Shown: positions 32,686 through 41,831, counted from the stretch's first letter. The stretch is DNA of 64,000 nt from Candidatus Thalassarchaeum betae (GCA_003193925.1 PSPG01000007.1:13612-77611), one strand, 5' to 3'. Numbers and translations: made by a program. Notes: generated by a model not told the origin, from the sequence alone.

Positions 32686-34877
32686 ATCAAGCGCGTCATC
32701 CTCTGCAGCAGCTCGGAGGCAGCCGAGTTGCATTCCGCAGTCCTGAAGCGGCTTATCGCCTCGCGCCAGTGAGAGAGTCTGCGCTCGGGCTCCAGCACCC
32801 CTCTCCAGTACCAGCGCTGGGCGCACAGCCGCCGTTGCATCGCCTGGTCCTCTCGCAGAGGCTCGGTGGCAATCGAAGCGTGAGCCTCGACCAGCCATTC
32901 GGGAGGGCTTCCGGCGGACTCGAGCGTGGCGTGGATGATTCGTATCCTCTCAGGCAGTTCGTCGCAGGAATCAATGTGAAATCTAGCCGAGGCTACCGCC
33001 TCGTCGGACGCCCTGCCGTCGATGCGCGCTGCCAGTCGGGCGCGTAGGTCCAGCACCTCCACGTTGGGGTGGTTCGGGCCCAATGCGGATTCAAGGGCAC
33101 TGCGCGCCCTCGCGGCAGTCGGCACATCGCCGGTGTCGAGGGCGAGTCCGTGTCGGAGCAGCTCGAGAGCGAGACTGGCAGCGCTGCGATCGCCCTCGGG
33201 CAGGGTGGAGAGGTCGACTGCTTCGATGGCCCGAGCCAGTTCGTCTGCGAGGCTGGCTCTGATCGGCCCAGGCAGCCGGTCGTCATAGCGCCGCACAAGG
33301 GACGAGATGGTCCGTCTGGCGCGCTCGGCGGGCGGCAGTTCGGCGAGTGCTCTGGCCTCCATCTCGCCAGCGGCTCTTGAATCCCCGCGCAGGCGTGCGA
33401 GCCGCGCGGAGCGCAGCTTCCTACTCGCTCCGACCGTTAGATTCTCGATGTGCGACTCGGCGATCGCTGCCTCGCCGCGCTCTAAAGCCAAGTCGGCAGC
33501 AGCCTCGCGCAGCGATTCCTCGTCGCTGAGCCCGACCGCCTGCTCAATCAGTACCGCTGCGGCCGCGCTGTCCTGCTCGGCGATGCTCGGCAGGTGCTCC
33601 GCCAGCCACTCGGGGTCGGGCTCGCCCGAGTTCAGGAGGTGGTGGCCCTCCATCCTGCGCGCCCTCGCGCCTTCTCGGACAGCCCACTTGCGCGCCGCTT
33701 CGGAGTGAAGAGTCGATGCCTCCTCCTCGGACCACGAGCCACGCCTGACGTTCCGGATCAGGTGATGCGGCTCTACCATGACCCCGCTCCATCTGAGAAT
33801 GGCTGAGTCTTCCAGCTCGTCGGTTCCATCTCCGTCGAAGAGTTCGCCCGTCTCGAGGGCGACTGGTGCGAGGCACAGTTCGTCCAAGGTGCCGACGCCG
33901 CGCTCGCTGAGACGTCGGATGACCGTTGCCTCAACGTACTCCTGAACGGCCTTGCCCTTCTCCGGGATGTCCTCCTCGGGCGACCACAGGTGAAGAGCCA
34001 ACGGGTGACCTCCGAGCGCCTCGGCCACCTCCCTCGCCGTACCTCGATCGGTGTCCTCCGGGAGCAGCGATGTCGCGTGCTCCGGTGAGAGGCCCTCCAG
34101 CCTGACCTCCTCGAAGCCGTCGGGGATTCCGAATGGGCTGGGCGCCCTGACGACTGCCAGAACCGAGCCGTCACCCGAGCAAGTCTCGCCTAGAAGTTTC
34201 GCCACGCCTCTGGCGTGGCGTGAATGCAGCTCCTGGGCCTCATCCACCACCAACAGCGTCCGGGCGGCGTCTGCCGCGGCGGCGATGGCGGAAGCCGAGG
34301 ACGGCGAGCCACCCCCGAGCCACATCTCACCGATTGCGGCAGCGTCGGTGTCAGCGTTGCACGACGCCCATCGCACGGTCCAGCCCTTGGCGAAGGCTTC
34401 CTCGGCCGCGGCGCGAGCGAGGCACGACTTGCCGATTCCCGGGAGGCCGCTGAGGATGATGCTGGAGCCCCCGAGCAGAGAGGAGGAGAGCGCGCGGGTG
34501 TCATCATCCCTGCCGTGGAGAGCGATCGCATCGGGGAGGGGCCCGAAGCGGCGCCCGCGACGCGCTGTGGGAGGGGCCTCGTATCCCGAGAGGGCCTCGC
34601 GACCGGATCCTGTGATGTGAACGACGGTGCGGCGGCGCGAGCCGCCGCCGATGACGTGCGTGCTACGTGTAGTCACGTGTCCCTCGGCCTCGAGAGCGGA
34701 CAGCGGCGTGTGGAGGGCCGAGCGAACCACTCCAAGGGACTCGGCTAGGCCCGGCAGGGAGAGCGCCCGGGGGACGTCCCACGCGCCCTCCAACTCGGTC
34801 CCGAACTCGGCCAGGCGGGCTAGGATGCGCAGTTGCGCCTCGGAGAGCATGGCGCGCGAGCGAAGGCACGGGTTCAT
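32682..34877 (-). CDS. STAND-type ATPase with N-terminal winged helix
   Basis: A 731-residue protein. ATG 34877 follows GGTGA (caggtgaacgcccATG). The first about 85 residues form a winged helix (LSEAQLRILARLAEFG...SALEAEGHVTTRSTHV). The NTPase core has Walker A LSGLPGIGKSCLARAAA, Walker B TLLVVDEAQEL and the later ALGGHPLALHLW, the GxP loop of NB-ARC/STAND ATPases. The C-terminal half is alpha-helical and Ala/Leu/Glu-rich (ARLARLRGDSRAAGEMEARALAEL), probably TPR-like. The layout resembles MalT/SARP-type switch regulators. The inducer is unknown; the adjacent RAM-domain pair is a candidate partner by position only. Confidence 0.78.
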   Translation of the reverse strand: MNPCLRSRAMLSEAQLRILARLAEFGTELEGAWDVPRALSLPGLAESLGVVRSALHTPLSALEAEGHVTTRSTHVIGGGSRRRTVVHITGSGREALSGYEAPPTARRGRRFGPLPDAIALHGRDDDTRALSSSLLGGSSIILSGLPGIGKSCLARAAAEEAFAKGWTVRWASCNADTDAAAIGEMWLGGGSPSSASAIAAAADAARTLLVVDEAQELHSRHARGVAKLLGETCSGDGSVLAVVRAPSPFGIPDGFEEVRLEGLSPEHATSLLPEDTDRGTAREVAEALGGHPLALHLWSPEEDIPEKGKAVQEYVEATVIRRLSERGVGTLDELCLAPVALETGELFDGDGTDELEDSAILRWSGVMVEPHHLIRNVRRGSWSEEEASTLHSEAARKWAVREGARARRMEGHHLLNSGEPDPEWLAEHLPSIAEQDSAAAAVLIEQAVGLSDEESLREAAADLALERGEAAIAESHIENLTVGASRKLRSARLARLRGDSRAAGEMEARALAELPPAERARRTISSLVRRYDDRLPGPIRASLADELARAIEAVDLSTLPEGDRSAASLALELLRHGLALDTGDVPTAARARSALESALGPNHPNVEVLDLRARLAARIDGRASDEAVASARFHIDSCDELPERIRIIHATLESAGSPPEWLVEAHASIATEPLREDQAMQRRLCAQRWYWRGVLEPERRLSHWREAISRFRTAECNSAASELLQRMTRLI

Positions 34878-34906
34878 GGGCGTTCACCTGCAGCGCATCA
34901 ACCGAC

Positions 34907-36634
34907 ATGGCCGTTGACCCGACGAATCTGGACTTACCCAGCAAGCCCGGAGTCTACCTTTTTCGAAGGGCGGACGACCGAGTTACTTACGTCGGGAAGG
35001 CCACTGACCTGCGTTCGCGCGTGAGGTCCTACTTCGCGCCCAACCCCGACCGCGAGATGGTCCCTCGGCTGGTAGGTGACTCGGACCGCATCGACTTCAT
35101 CGTGACCAAGAACCCGAGCGAGGCCCTGATTCTCGAGCGGCAGCTGATCCGCGAGCACAAGCCGCGCTACAACTCGATGCTCAAGGACGACAAGTCATAC
35201 CCTTTCATCGCCCTGACCTCGCACGAGCACCCTCGCATCATCTACACCCGGCATCCACCCGAGGACGCACTTCGCTGGGGACCGTTCGCGGACGCCGGCG
35301 CGGCCAAGCGAGTCATCCAGCTGCTAAGACGCCAGTTCGGCATCCGCGACTGTCCTGAGCTGCTGCCTCAGGGATGCCTCGCGATGCACATAGGGCTATG
35401 CCACGCGCCGTGCATCGACCCCTCCGGCTACGACACCCAGGTGAAGGCTGCCGTGAGTGTGCTGGACGGGAATGCCGGAGTTCTCGTCGAGGCCCTGCAG
35501 GGAGAAATGGACCAGGCCTCGGATGGCCTCGACTACGAGGACGCTGCCAAGACGAGAGACCTGATAGGCGCGGTCCAGAGGACCGTCTCGCAGCAGGTCG
35601 TCCACAGCCGGTTCTACCAAGACTGCGATGCTATCGGCTTCGCCTCCCGCGGCGACACCGGCGTCGTGGTAGTATTGAATGCCAAAGACGGGGTCGTACA
35701 AGGCCAGTTGGAGTACCCGCTAATCCACCGTGGCGACATCGCCGAATCGGTGGCTTGCGTACTGGCCGAGCACTACGCGGGCACCCGCCCACCGCACATC
35801 GTGCTGGTCCCGGCCCCCATCGGCGAGTCGATGGGTGACTGGCTCGCAGAGCGGCGCGGCGGCGCGGTCGAGGTCAGAGTGCCGCAGCGCGGCGAGTTGG
35901 CGCGGCTGCGCAGGATGGCTGACCAGAACGCCGACATCCAGGTCGTGCGCCACCAGAAAGGGCGCTCCGGCAGCCTCGAGCAGGCTGCCGCTGACGACGG
36001 AGCCGGGATGCTCGGATTGGACTCCCTCGACCACATCGTCTGCTTTGACATGGCTCAGTTGCAGGGCGAAGAGCGGGTCGGCGCCTCGGTGGTGCTGCGC
36101 AAGGGCCGCCCTGCCAAGAAGGAGTACAGGACCTATCGAGTCAAGACCGACGCACCCGACGACCTGCGAATGATGGTCGAAGTCGTCGAGCGCTGGCTCA
36201 AGCGCCAGGACGGCTGGCCAGACATGCTGCTGCTCGACGGCGGCCAGACCCACCTCTCGGCCATCCAGAGGATGCTCGACGGCCACGGTCTGACAGGACG
36301 CTTCCCTGTGGCCGCCCTGGCCAAGCGCGAGGAGACCCTTCACATGGAAGAGCGCGAGCCTCTCGTCCTAGGCAGGCACGGCAGGGTACTCGTGCACGCT
36401 CGCGACGAAGCACATCGCTTCGTCAACCGCTACCACAGGAAGCGGCGCGGCAAGGGCGCCATGGACGACCCGCTAGAGGAGATCGAGGGCTTGGGCGCGA
36501 AGAAGATCCAAGCGCTGCTGCGCCACTTCGGGGGCAGGAGGGGGATCGATCACGCGAGCGTGAGGGAGTTGCGCGAGGTCCCGGGCATAGGCAAGGCGAT
36601 GGCGGAGCGGATCCACGGTCATCACAACGGCTAG
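34907..36634 (+). CDS. uvrC: Excinuclease UvrC
   Basis: A 575-residue subunit of bacterial-type nucleotide excision repair, which cuts on both sides of a lesion. The N-terminal GIY-YIG nuclease is clear (KPGVYLFRRADDRVTYVGKATDLRSR, then NPSEALILE). A UvrB-binding UVR region lies near EALQGEMDQASDGLDYEDAAKTRD. The RNase H-like second nuclease shows DHIVCFDMAQLQGEERVGASVV and DMLLLDGGQTHLSAI. Tandem helix-hairpin-helix motifs end the protein (IEGLGAKKIQALLRHFGG, LREVPGIGKAMAERI). It is present in some archaea by ancient transfer; uvrA and uvrB are not in this window. It shares a CTAG overlap of stop codons with the next gene. Confidence 0.96.
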   Translation: MAVDPTNLDLPSKPGVYLFRRADDRVTYVGKATDLRSRVRSYFAPNPDREMVPRLVGDSDRIDFIVTKNPSEALILERQLIREHKPRYNSMLKDDKSYPFIALTSHEHPRIIYTRHPPEDALRWGPFADAGAAKRVIQLLRRQFGIRDCPELLPQGCLAMHIGLCHAPCIDPSGYDTQVKAAVSVLDGNAGVLVEALQGEMDQASDGLDYEDAAKTRDLIGAVQRTVSQQVVHSRFYQDCDAIGFASRGDTGVVVVLNAKDGVVQGQLEYPLIHRGDIAESVACVLAEHYAGTRPPHIVLVPAPIGESMGDWLAERRGGAVEVRVPQRGELARLRRMADQNADIQVVRHQKGRSGSLEQAAADDGAGMLGLDSLDHIVCFDMAQLQGEERVGASVVLRKGRPAKKEYRTYRVKTDAPDDLRMMVEVVERWLKRQDGWPDMLLLDGGQTHLSAIQRMLDGHGLTGRFPVAALAKREETLHMEEREPLVLGRHGRVLVHARDEAHRFVNRYHRKRRGKGAMDDPLEEIEGLGAKKIQALLRHFGGRRGIDHASVRELREVPGIGKAMAERIHGHHNG

Positions 36635-39594
36635 TCTTCCCGCCAGTCGGGCGGTTTCTCGGATTCCTCTTCCTCGAAGTAAGCCTCGTCCACAACCACG
36701 ACCTTGTCGTCGAACTTACCGAACTCGGCCTCCATGGCCAGTTCGGCCAGCCTCTGCTCCTCGGCGGCGGTCGTCTCCTTCCGCTCCTCCTTGCGCTCCT
36801 TCCTGAGCCTCCTGCGTCTGCTGATGAGCATCCCGATTGCGAAGAGTAGGACGAAGATGTAGGGAGCGAGCTCGCCGAGCACGAACATCCAGCTGACCTC
36901 GACTGTGTAGGTCACCGTGTCCGTGTTCTTGCTGCACTGCGCCCAAGTCGTCGCATCGGGGCATACGGGGGTCCTGTAGATCACCACCTGCCTTCCGTCG
37001 ACCTCGGTCAGCTCTCCGAGCCCCATCTGGCTCTCGAAGGTGAGCAGCCTGATCGAGCTCGGCAGGTGAATCTCAATCCTAGCCGAGGAGCGGATAGTGC
37101 CGAAGACCATGTCCTCCATGATCGGTGGAATCTCGATGTAGCCCACCGCGTCCTCGACCTGGATTCCCGAGTCGGTGAATACCGGCGATCCGAAGGCCAT
37201 CGACAACCTGTTGGCAATCGCGAGACCGATTGCGGCCGGCTGCACTCTGACGTCGATCCCATCACCGTGCAAGGAGGCTCTTACTAAGGCGTCGTCAATC
37301 TTCGAGCCGAGGCGTAGTGGCACGCTGTCACCGACCTCGGCGTTGCTGGGCATGGTGATGGTGTCGAACGAGGCGACGAACGGAGTCGCGGTGAAATCAC
37401 CCTCGAAGGTGTACTCTCCGAAACCGAAGTCCATCGGCACCGTCGTGATTGGCCCGTAGGACGCGATGAGGTCGCTTGACATCGAGGTTATCGTCTCGGC
37501 GAGCTGCTGCATCCCCTCGTTGGAGATCTCGACATCGATGATGTCGCCCACGCCGAGGTCGAGGGGTGCCTCGAGGTCGGAGCCCGCGAGCAGCCCACCG
37601 ATGCGACGGTCTCCGATCACCATCATCCTCCTCAGTAGGTCTGAAGGCACCGGATGGAGTTGTATCCCCTCTTCGTCGAAGTCGATCCCGAGCCTGTAGA
37701 TTTCGAGCACGACCTCGGCTGAGAACTCGACCTCCACTGCGAATCCGGTCTCTCGTATCGCGAACTTCTCGATGTCGACCCTGATGTCAAATGAGACACA
37801 GGTCTTCTGATTCGATCCGCAAATCAGGTCGGAGCTATCGTCCTCGCAGGGGTCTGACTCGATGCAGATGGGGTGCCTCCAGTCGAACAGCCTGGTCCCG
37901 GTGAAGCCGAATTCCTGCTCACCGCCACCGCTCATGGGGGCGTGGATGACCACGGTTGACGAATCGCCGATGGTGGATTCTATCCACTCGGGCAGATGCA
38001 GGGTGAGCCTGAACTCGGTGCTGGGCATGTCGTCTGGTAGCAGGTCCTGTAGCCAGCCCGTGTCGGATGAGAGTTCGACCTCGACCACGTTCATCATCGA
38101 GGCCATGTCCTCGTCGGTCACAACCGAGAGGTCGATGCTGGTGATGTCGCCGCCGCTGTTCTCCAGCATGTTCTGGATCACCGTGGTAACGCGCATCGGG
38201 GTGGATTGGGAGGTGGTCTGCAGCACCACGGGCCAAGTCCCGTCCATGGCATGCCGCCCGTCGATGCAGTACCTGACTTCGAGGGACTCGTCGCAAGTCT
38301 CGCCCGGGGTGTGATGGAAGCCGAGGCCCCCCTCGTCGTCTGCTTCGGCGAATTGCGGGGTGCCGAACCAGATGTCGGCACCGAGGGCGTTGGAGAAGGC
38401 CGTCGACATCTCCTCGATGGGGATTCCCTCGAGGATGGCAGTGAGGTCCTCGTCGACCTCCTGATCGAGCATCCTGATGCCATCGGAGGTCACCCAGGGG
38501 AATTCGATGGAGCCATCGTGGAGTTCCGCGCCCCACTCGTCGAGCGTCTGCGAGCCCAGATGGTGGATGGCTATCTCTAGGTCGAAGCGCGAGTTCTGAG
38601 TGTCGGTGGCATCAACGATCAGGTCGATGACGAGCGAGGGCTCGGTCGGGTCGATGCTGGCCGTCGGGGTGTCGAGCTCGCGGTGGACGAGCCTCGAGAC
38701 CAGTTCCACCGCGTTGGTGTTGGCCTCTGTGACGGCCTGGGTGTTGTCGATATGCAGTATCGAGTACATCTGGGGGTGGCCGTCGAGCATCCTCGCCCTC
38801 CTAGCACCGGGAGGCTCGACGCTCTGCACGTTGGCGTAGGGAGGGGGGAAGACCGAGAGTTCGATGGAGTGGCCCATCGGGGAGCTAGCGGAGAAATCGG
38901 AGTTCAGGGTCGCCCCCATGGTTAGCAGCCCCTGCATCATGCGGTTGATGTCAGAGGTCTCGGGCTTGAGCCCGAAGGAGTTGGAGTCGACTTCCATCTG
39001 CAGTACGGCCTCGAAGCAAAGGGGCGGGTGGAACGGGTCGTTGTCGAAGCCGTTGACCTCGTCGATAGAGTCGGAGTCAGGATTGTAGACGCAGGTGGCG
39101 TCCGGCTGCGACTTGAAATCGATCTCTGACACCGTCGTGATGGTGGTCGTGTTGACGTTCGGGAAGTTGATGTCGATGAACTCCTCCATTATCTCCTCGA
39201 CCCTCTCCAGCATCAGCTCGGAGACCGTGTCGCCGCCGCGGTCCAGGCTCTGGTAGTTCCGGATGTAATCAGCGGGTATGCCGTCCCAGGGCTTGCTATC
39301 CCCCCCGAGGTCGAGGTCATCCAGCCCGAGGTCTTCCCTCGACATCTCGTGGACCACCAGACCCACGCTCATCTCGACCATCTCCGCGTCCTCGATGTCG
39401 ATCTCCACAGAGCTCCTCATCCACTCGTCACCCGGAGTGTGGTCAAGCGCCGAGTCGTAGTCGTCGCAGACGCCGCTCGCGCTGTTCCAAGTCGAGCAGA
39501 TGTCGTTCTCCACATCGGGCTGTCCGGGTGGCGGGTCAGCCACGGCCAGAGGTGCTAGGAACAGCAGAACCAACAGCACGGCGGCGCGCTTCAT
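36631..39594 (-). CDS. Large exported membrane-anchored protein of unknown function
   Basis: A 987-residue protein that I cannot assign to a family. ATG 39594 starts a signal peptide (MKRAAVLLVLLFLAPLAVA). The TATA-like CTTATG 23-31 nt upstream supports this start over the GTG at 39606. The body is acidic and beta-rich with several Cys pairs (ICSTWNSASGVCDDYDS, ETCDESLEVRYC, SDPCEDDSSDLICGSNQKTC). A membrane helix (ELAPYIFVLLFAIGMLISR, about residue 905) is followed by a highly charged Arg/Lys/Glu helix, probably a coiled coil, and an acidic tail. The topology matches the other surface giants here. Repeated two-domain architecture (EFGFTGTRLFDW..., VPLRLGSKI...) may indicate internal duplication. 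Confidence 0.75.
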   Translation of the reverse strand: MKRAAVLLVLLFLAPLAVADPPPGQPDVENDICSTWNSASGVCDDYDSALDHTPGDEWMRSSVEIDIEDAEMVEMSVGLVVHEMSREDLGLDDLDLGGDSKPWDGIPADYIRNYQSLDRGGDTVSELMLERVEEIMEEFIDINFPNVNTTTITTVSEIDFKSQPDATCVYNPDSDSIDEVNGFDNDPFHPPLCFEAVLQMEVDSNSFGLKPETSDINRMMQGLLTMGATLNSDFSASSPMGHSIELSVFPPPYANVQSVEPPGARRARMLDGHPQMYSILHIDNTQAVTEANTNAVELVSRLVHRELDTPTASIDPTEPSLVIDLIVDATDTQNSRFDLEIAIHHLGSQTLDEWGAELHDGSIEFPWVTSDGIRMLDQEVDEDLTAILEGIPIEEMSTAFSNALGADIWFGTPQFAEADDEGGLGFHHTPGETCDESLEVRYCIDGRHAMDGTWPVVLQTTSQSTPMRVTTVIQNMLENSGGDITSIDLSVVTDEDMASMMNVVEVELSSDTGWLQDLLPDDMPSTEFRLTLHLPEWIESTIGDSSTVVIHAPMSGGGEQEFGFTGTRLFDWRHPICIESDPCEDDSSDLICGSNQKTCVSFDIRVDIEKFAIRETGFAVEVEFSAEVVLEIYRLGIDFDEEGIQLHPVPSDLLRRMMVIGDRRIGGLLAGSDLEAPLDLGVGDIIDVEISNEGMQQLAETITSMSSDLIASYGPITTVPMDFGFGEYTFEGDFTATPFVASFDTITMPSNAEVGDSVPLRLGSKIDDALVRASLHGDGIDVRVQPAAIGLAIANRLSMAFGSPVFTDSGIQVEDAVGYIEIPPIMEDMVFGTIRSSARIEIHLPSSIRLLTFESQMGLGELTEVDGRQVVIYRTPVCPDATTWAQCSKNTDTVTYTVEVSWMFVLGELAPYIFVLLFAIGMLISRRRRLRKERKEERKETTAAEEQRLAELAMEAEFGKFDDKVVVVDEAYFEEEESEKPPDWRED

Positions 39595-39614
39595 ACTGTT
39601 AGACACGCACTTCT

Positions 39615-39625
39615 GACCATAAGTC
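39615..39625 (-). promoter_or_regulatory. TATA-like box for the 36631-39594 gene
   Basis: Minus strand GACTTATGGTC lies about 21-31 nt before ATG 39594, matching the CTTATG boxes of the dockerin genes. A leaderless mRNA is implied. Confidence 0.45.
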
Positions 39626-39655
39626 TGAATCCAAAATGCTTCAGCCTCAGGTCAG

Positions 39656-40546
39656 ATGCGCAGGGAGGACCCGCACCGCCGTCTGGCCGAAGCGGTGGGC
39701 GGGCTGCTCGCGGAGCAAGGGGCTTCGGATGAGGAGTGCATAGCACTCCTCGAACTGCTTCCGAGCAAGTGGGAGAGGTTCTCCGACGTCGTCCTGCTGC
39801 CGAGTTCGGCGTTCCGCGAGGAGTGGGATGAATACACCTCGGACGGCCTCTGGAGGGCTGTGGCTGGGGCAATCGGGGCCGACAGGGTCGGCAGGGTGGG
39901 CGAAATCTCGGGCGAGATGCGCGAGAGCTCGGCGGAGATGCTGCTGGGTGATGACGACTGGGTGATGCGCCGCGAGAGCGGGGTCGAGTACGGCTACAAC
40001 CTCACCCGGTGCATGTTCTCTGCTGGCAACATCAACGAGCGTCGCAGGATGGGCGAGGCGGCCCTCGCCGGTGAGGTCGTCGTCGACCTCTACTCGGGCA
40101 TCGGCTACTACACGCTGCCGATGCTCGTCCACTCGCAAGTCGAGCACGTCCACTGCTGCGAGTGGAACCCAAATGCGGTGCGGGCGCTCGGTTCGAACCT
40201 CGAGAGCAACGGAGTGGCCGAGCGCTGCACCATCCACGTCGGTGACAATCGGATCACTGCGGCAAACCTCATCGGGATAGCTGACCGCGTCGTGCTGGGA
40301 CTGCTGCCGACGTCGGAGGATGGTTACGAGGTCGCCATGGCTGCCCTCGGGCCATCCGGTGGGACCCTGCACGTCCACGGCGTGGCAGCAGCGGACGATC
40401 ACGCCTCCTGGGCCCGGGGAGTCAGGCGGAGCCTGCAGGAAATCGAGCCCGGCTGCTCGCTCGAGGCTGGGCGGCCGATCAGGGTGAAGAGCTATGCTCC
40501 GCACTGGGACCATATGGTGCTTGACGTGGCGGTGTCCCGTCTCTAG
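39656..40546 (+). CDS. taw2: Wyosine pathway aminocarboxypropyl transferase Taw2/TYW2-like
   Basis: A 296-residue class I SAM-binding protein of the Trm5/TYW2 group. Key segments are KWERFSDVVLLP, the LGDDDWVMRRESGV strand pair, LTRCMFSAGNINERRRM, SAM-binding VVVDLYSGIGYYTLPML, EWNPNAVRALGSNLESNGV and the LGLLPTSE loop (in place of the NLP motif typical of Trm5). These favour TYW2/Taw2, which moves the 3-amino-3-carboxypropyl group of SAM to 4-demethylwyosine at G37 of tRNA-Phe. Trm5 (m1G37 methylation) is the main alternative. Taw1, the previous enzyme of the pathway, is at 51982-52998. Confidence 0.8.
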   Translation: MRREDPHRRLAEAVGGLLAEQGASDEECIALLELLPSKWERFSDVVLLPSSAFREEWDEYTSDGLWRAVAGAIGADRVGRVGEISGEMRESSAEMLLGDDDWVMRRESGVEYGYNLTRCMFSAGNINERRRMGEAALAGEVVVDLYSGIGYYTLPMLVHSQVEHVHCCEWNPNAVRALGSNLESNGVAERCTIHVGDNRITAANLIGIADRVVLGLLPTSEDGYEVAMAALGPSGGTLHVHGVAAADDHASWARGVRRSLQEIEPGCSLEAGRPIRVKSYAPHWDHMVLDVAVSRL

Positions 40547-40583
40547 CCGTCGAACTCAAGGCGAGCGACCCTAGCCCGCAGCC

Positions 40584-41267
40584 ATGGTCGCAGACTGGTT
40601 GCTCGAGGCTGCAGCGCAGTACAACGAGCAGTCGCTCGAAGGCAGGGACGCCTACCCCGCGCACATACTGATGCCGGTCGAGGCACTCGCGCAGATACTC
40701 GACTGGACCTTCCAGTCCCTGCCCGACGAGATACTCGTGGGAATGGACGTGAATGCCGAGATGCCGCACAGGAGGGAGGTCGAAGACGCGTACTGCGGCG
40801 TCGACTTCGAGAGTGGGCTGTTCTCGGGGCAGGGATTCGTGCTCGGCGAACCGCATCTGGTCAACCGCGGCGACTCGTACTCGGTCCACCACGTCCCCGA
40901 GGAGTGGATGGATGGCCTGTTCTCCGAGGACCGGGGCGTGCGCGGCGGTCGCTTCTCGCACTGGCTGCACACCCACCCCAACGCCCCGGCGATACCCAGC
41001 GAGGCGGACGCCGAGGCCGCGCAGTGGACCGAAGGAAGTGACATGATCCTTGGCGTTCGCTACTCCCCCGAGGGGATGCTGCCGTGGTTCGACGACATCG
41101 AGGGCGAGCGCAGAGAGCTGTCACCCGAGGAGGACGGTCGTCCCGTCATCGGCAGGGCGATCACCGGTCACCTGATCCACGGACTGGAGCTGATCTCCTT
41201 CCACAGGAGGGGTTTCGCGGTGAACGTGGTGCTGACCGATACTGAGGGCTTGCCAATCGGTTGGTAG
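40584..41267 (+). CDS. JAMM/MPN+-motif metalloprotein, possible desampylase-like
   Basis: A 227-residue protein. It carries an exact JAMM signature H-x-H-x7-S-x2-D: His129, His131, Ser139 and Asp142 in HTHPNAPAIPSEAD. This zinc site defines isopeptidases that remove ubiquitin-like proteins, for example archaeal SAMP desampylases. An upstream Glu required by the motif is probably in the strand DEILVGMDVNAEM near residue 50. The rest of the protein is not alignable by eye with HvJAMM1, and the family also includes proteins acting in cysteine or thiol-modified base synthesis. It starts 38 nt after taw2. No ubiquitin-like (SAMP) or E1-like gene is recognisable in the window. Confidence 0.68.
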   Translation: MVADWLLEAAAQYNEQSLEGRDAYPAHILMPVEALAQILDWTFQSLPDEILVGMDVNAEMPHRREVEDAYCGVDFESGLFSGQGFVLGEPHLVNRGDSYSVHHVPEEWMDGLFSEDRGVRGGRFSHWLHTHPNAPAIPSEADAEAAQWTEGSDMILGVRYSPEGMLPWFDDIEGERRELSPEEDGRPVIGRAITGHLIHGLELISFHRRGFAVNVVLTDTEGLPIGW

Positions 41268-41270
41268 ACT

Positions 41271-41292
41271 CTCGTGAGTTCGGACTCACGAG
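41271..41292. terminator. 9-bp hairpin between the JAMM and orn genes
   Basis: CTCGTGAGT and ACTCACGAG pair perfectly around loop TCGG. The hairpin lies 4 nt after the JAMM gene stop and contains the stop codon of the convergent oligoribonuclease gene, so it could end transcripts from both sides. Confidence 0.45.
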
Positions 41293-41831
41293 GATTGGTC
41301 TCTGAAGACGTGCTCGCGGTAATGCTCCAATTCGGCTATGCTGCCTCTGATGTCGTCGAGTGCGCGGTGCCCTGCTGGCTTGGTCGCCCGGGGGAGGTCG
41401 GGGTACCACCTGTCGACCAGTTGCTTGATCGAGGTCACATCGACGCTGCGGTAGTGGAAGAAGGCGTGCAGCTCGGGCATGTACCGGCGCAGGAAGCGCC
41501 TGTCATGGCTGATGGTGTTGCCACATAGAGGGGGGACCCCCGCTATGCAGTGATCATGCAGGAACTCGAGGGTCAGAGCCTCGGCCTCGGCCATCGGCAT
41601 CCCATCGTTCCTGACCCTGTCGAGCAGCCCGTTCTCGGTATGGTGGGTGAGGTTCCACTCGTCCATCTTGGCCAGCTCCTCCTCGGGCTGGGCTATCGCG
41701 ATGGCAGGCCCCTCGGCGACCACGGTGAGGTCGCCCTCGGTGACTATGGTAGCGATTTCGATGATCGTGTTCTCCTCCGGCTCCAGCCCGGTCATCTCGA
41801 GATCGATCCAGACCAGTCGCTCGTCGACCAT
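41286..41831 (-). CDS. orn: Oligoribonuclease
   Basis: A 181-residue DEDDh exonuclease that degrades RNA two to five nucleotides long. Catalytic motifs are WIDLEMTGL (Asp10, Glu12), GNTISHDRRFLRRY (Asp in motif II), and HRALDDIRGSI (His and Asp of motif III). The length is that of bacterial Orn. The orn gene is typical of proteobacteria, actinobacteria and eukaryotes and less usual in archaea, which suggests gene transfer. Its stop lies inside the hairpin shared with the JAMM gene. Confidence 0.93.
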   Translation of the reverse strand: MVDERLVWIDLEMTGLEPEENTIIEIATIVTEGDLTVVAEGPAIAIAQPEEELAKMDEWNLTHHTENGLLDRVRNDGMPMAEAEALTLEFLHDHCIAGVPPLCGNTISHDRRFLRRYMPELHAFFHYRSVDVTSIKQLVDRWYPDLPRATKPAGHRALDDIRGSIAELEHYREHVFRDQSS

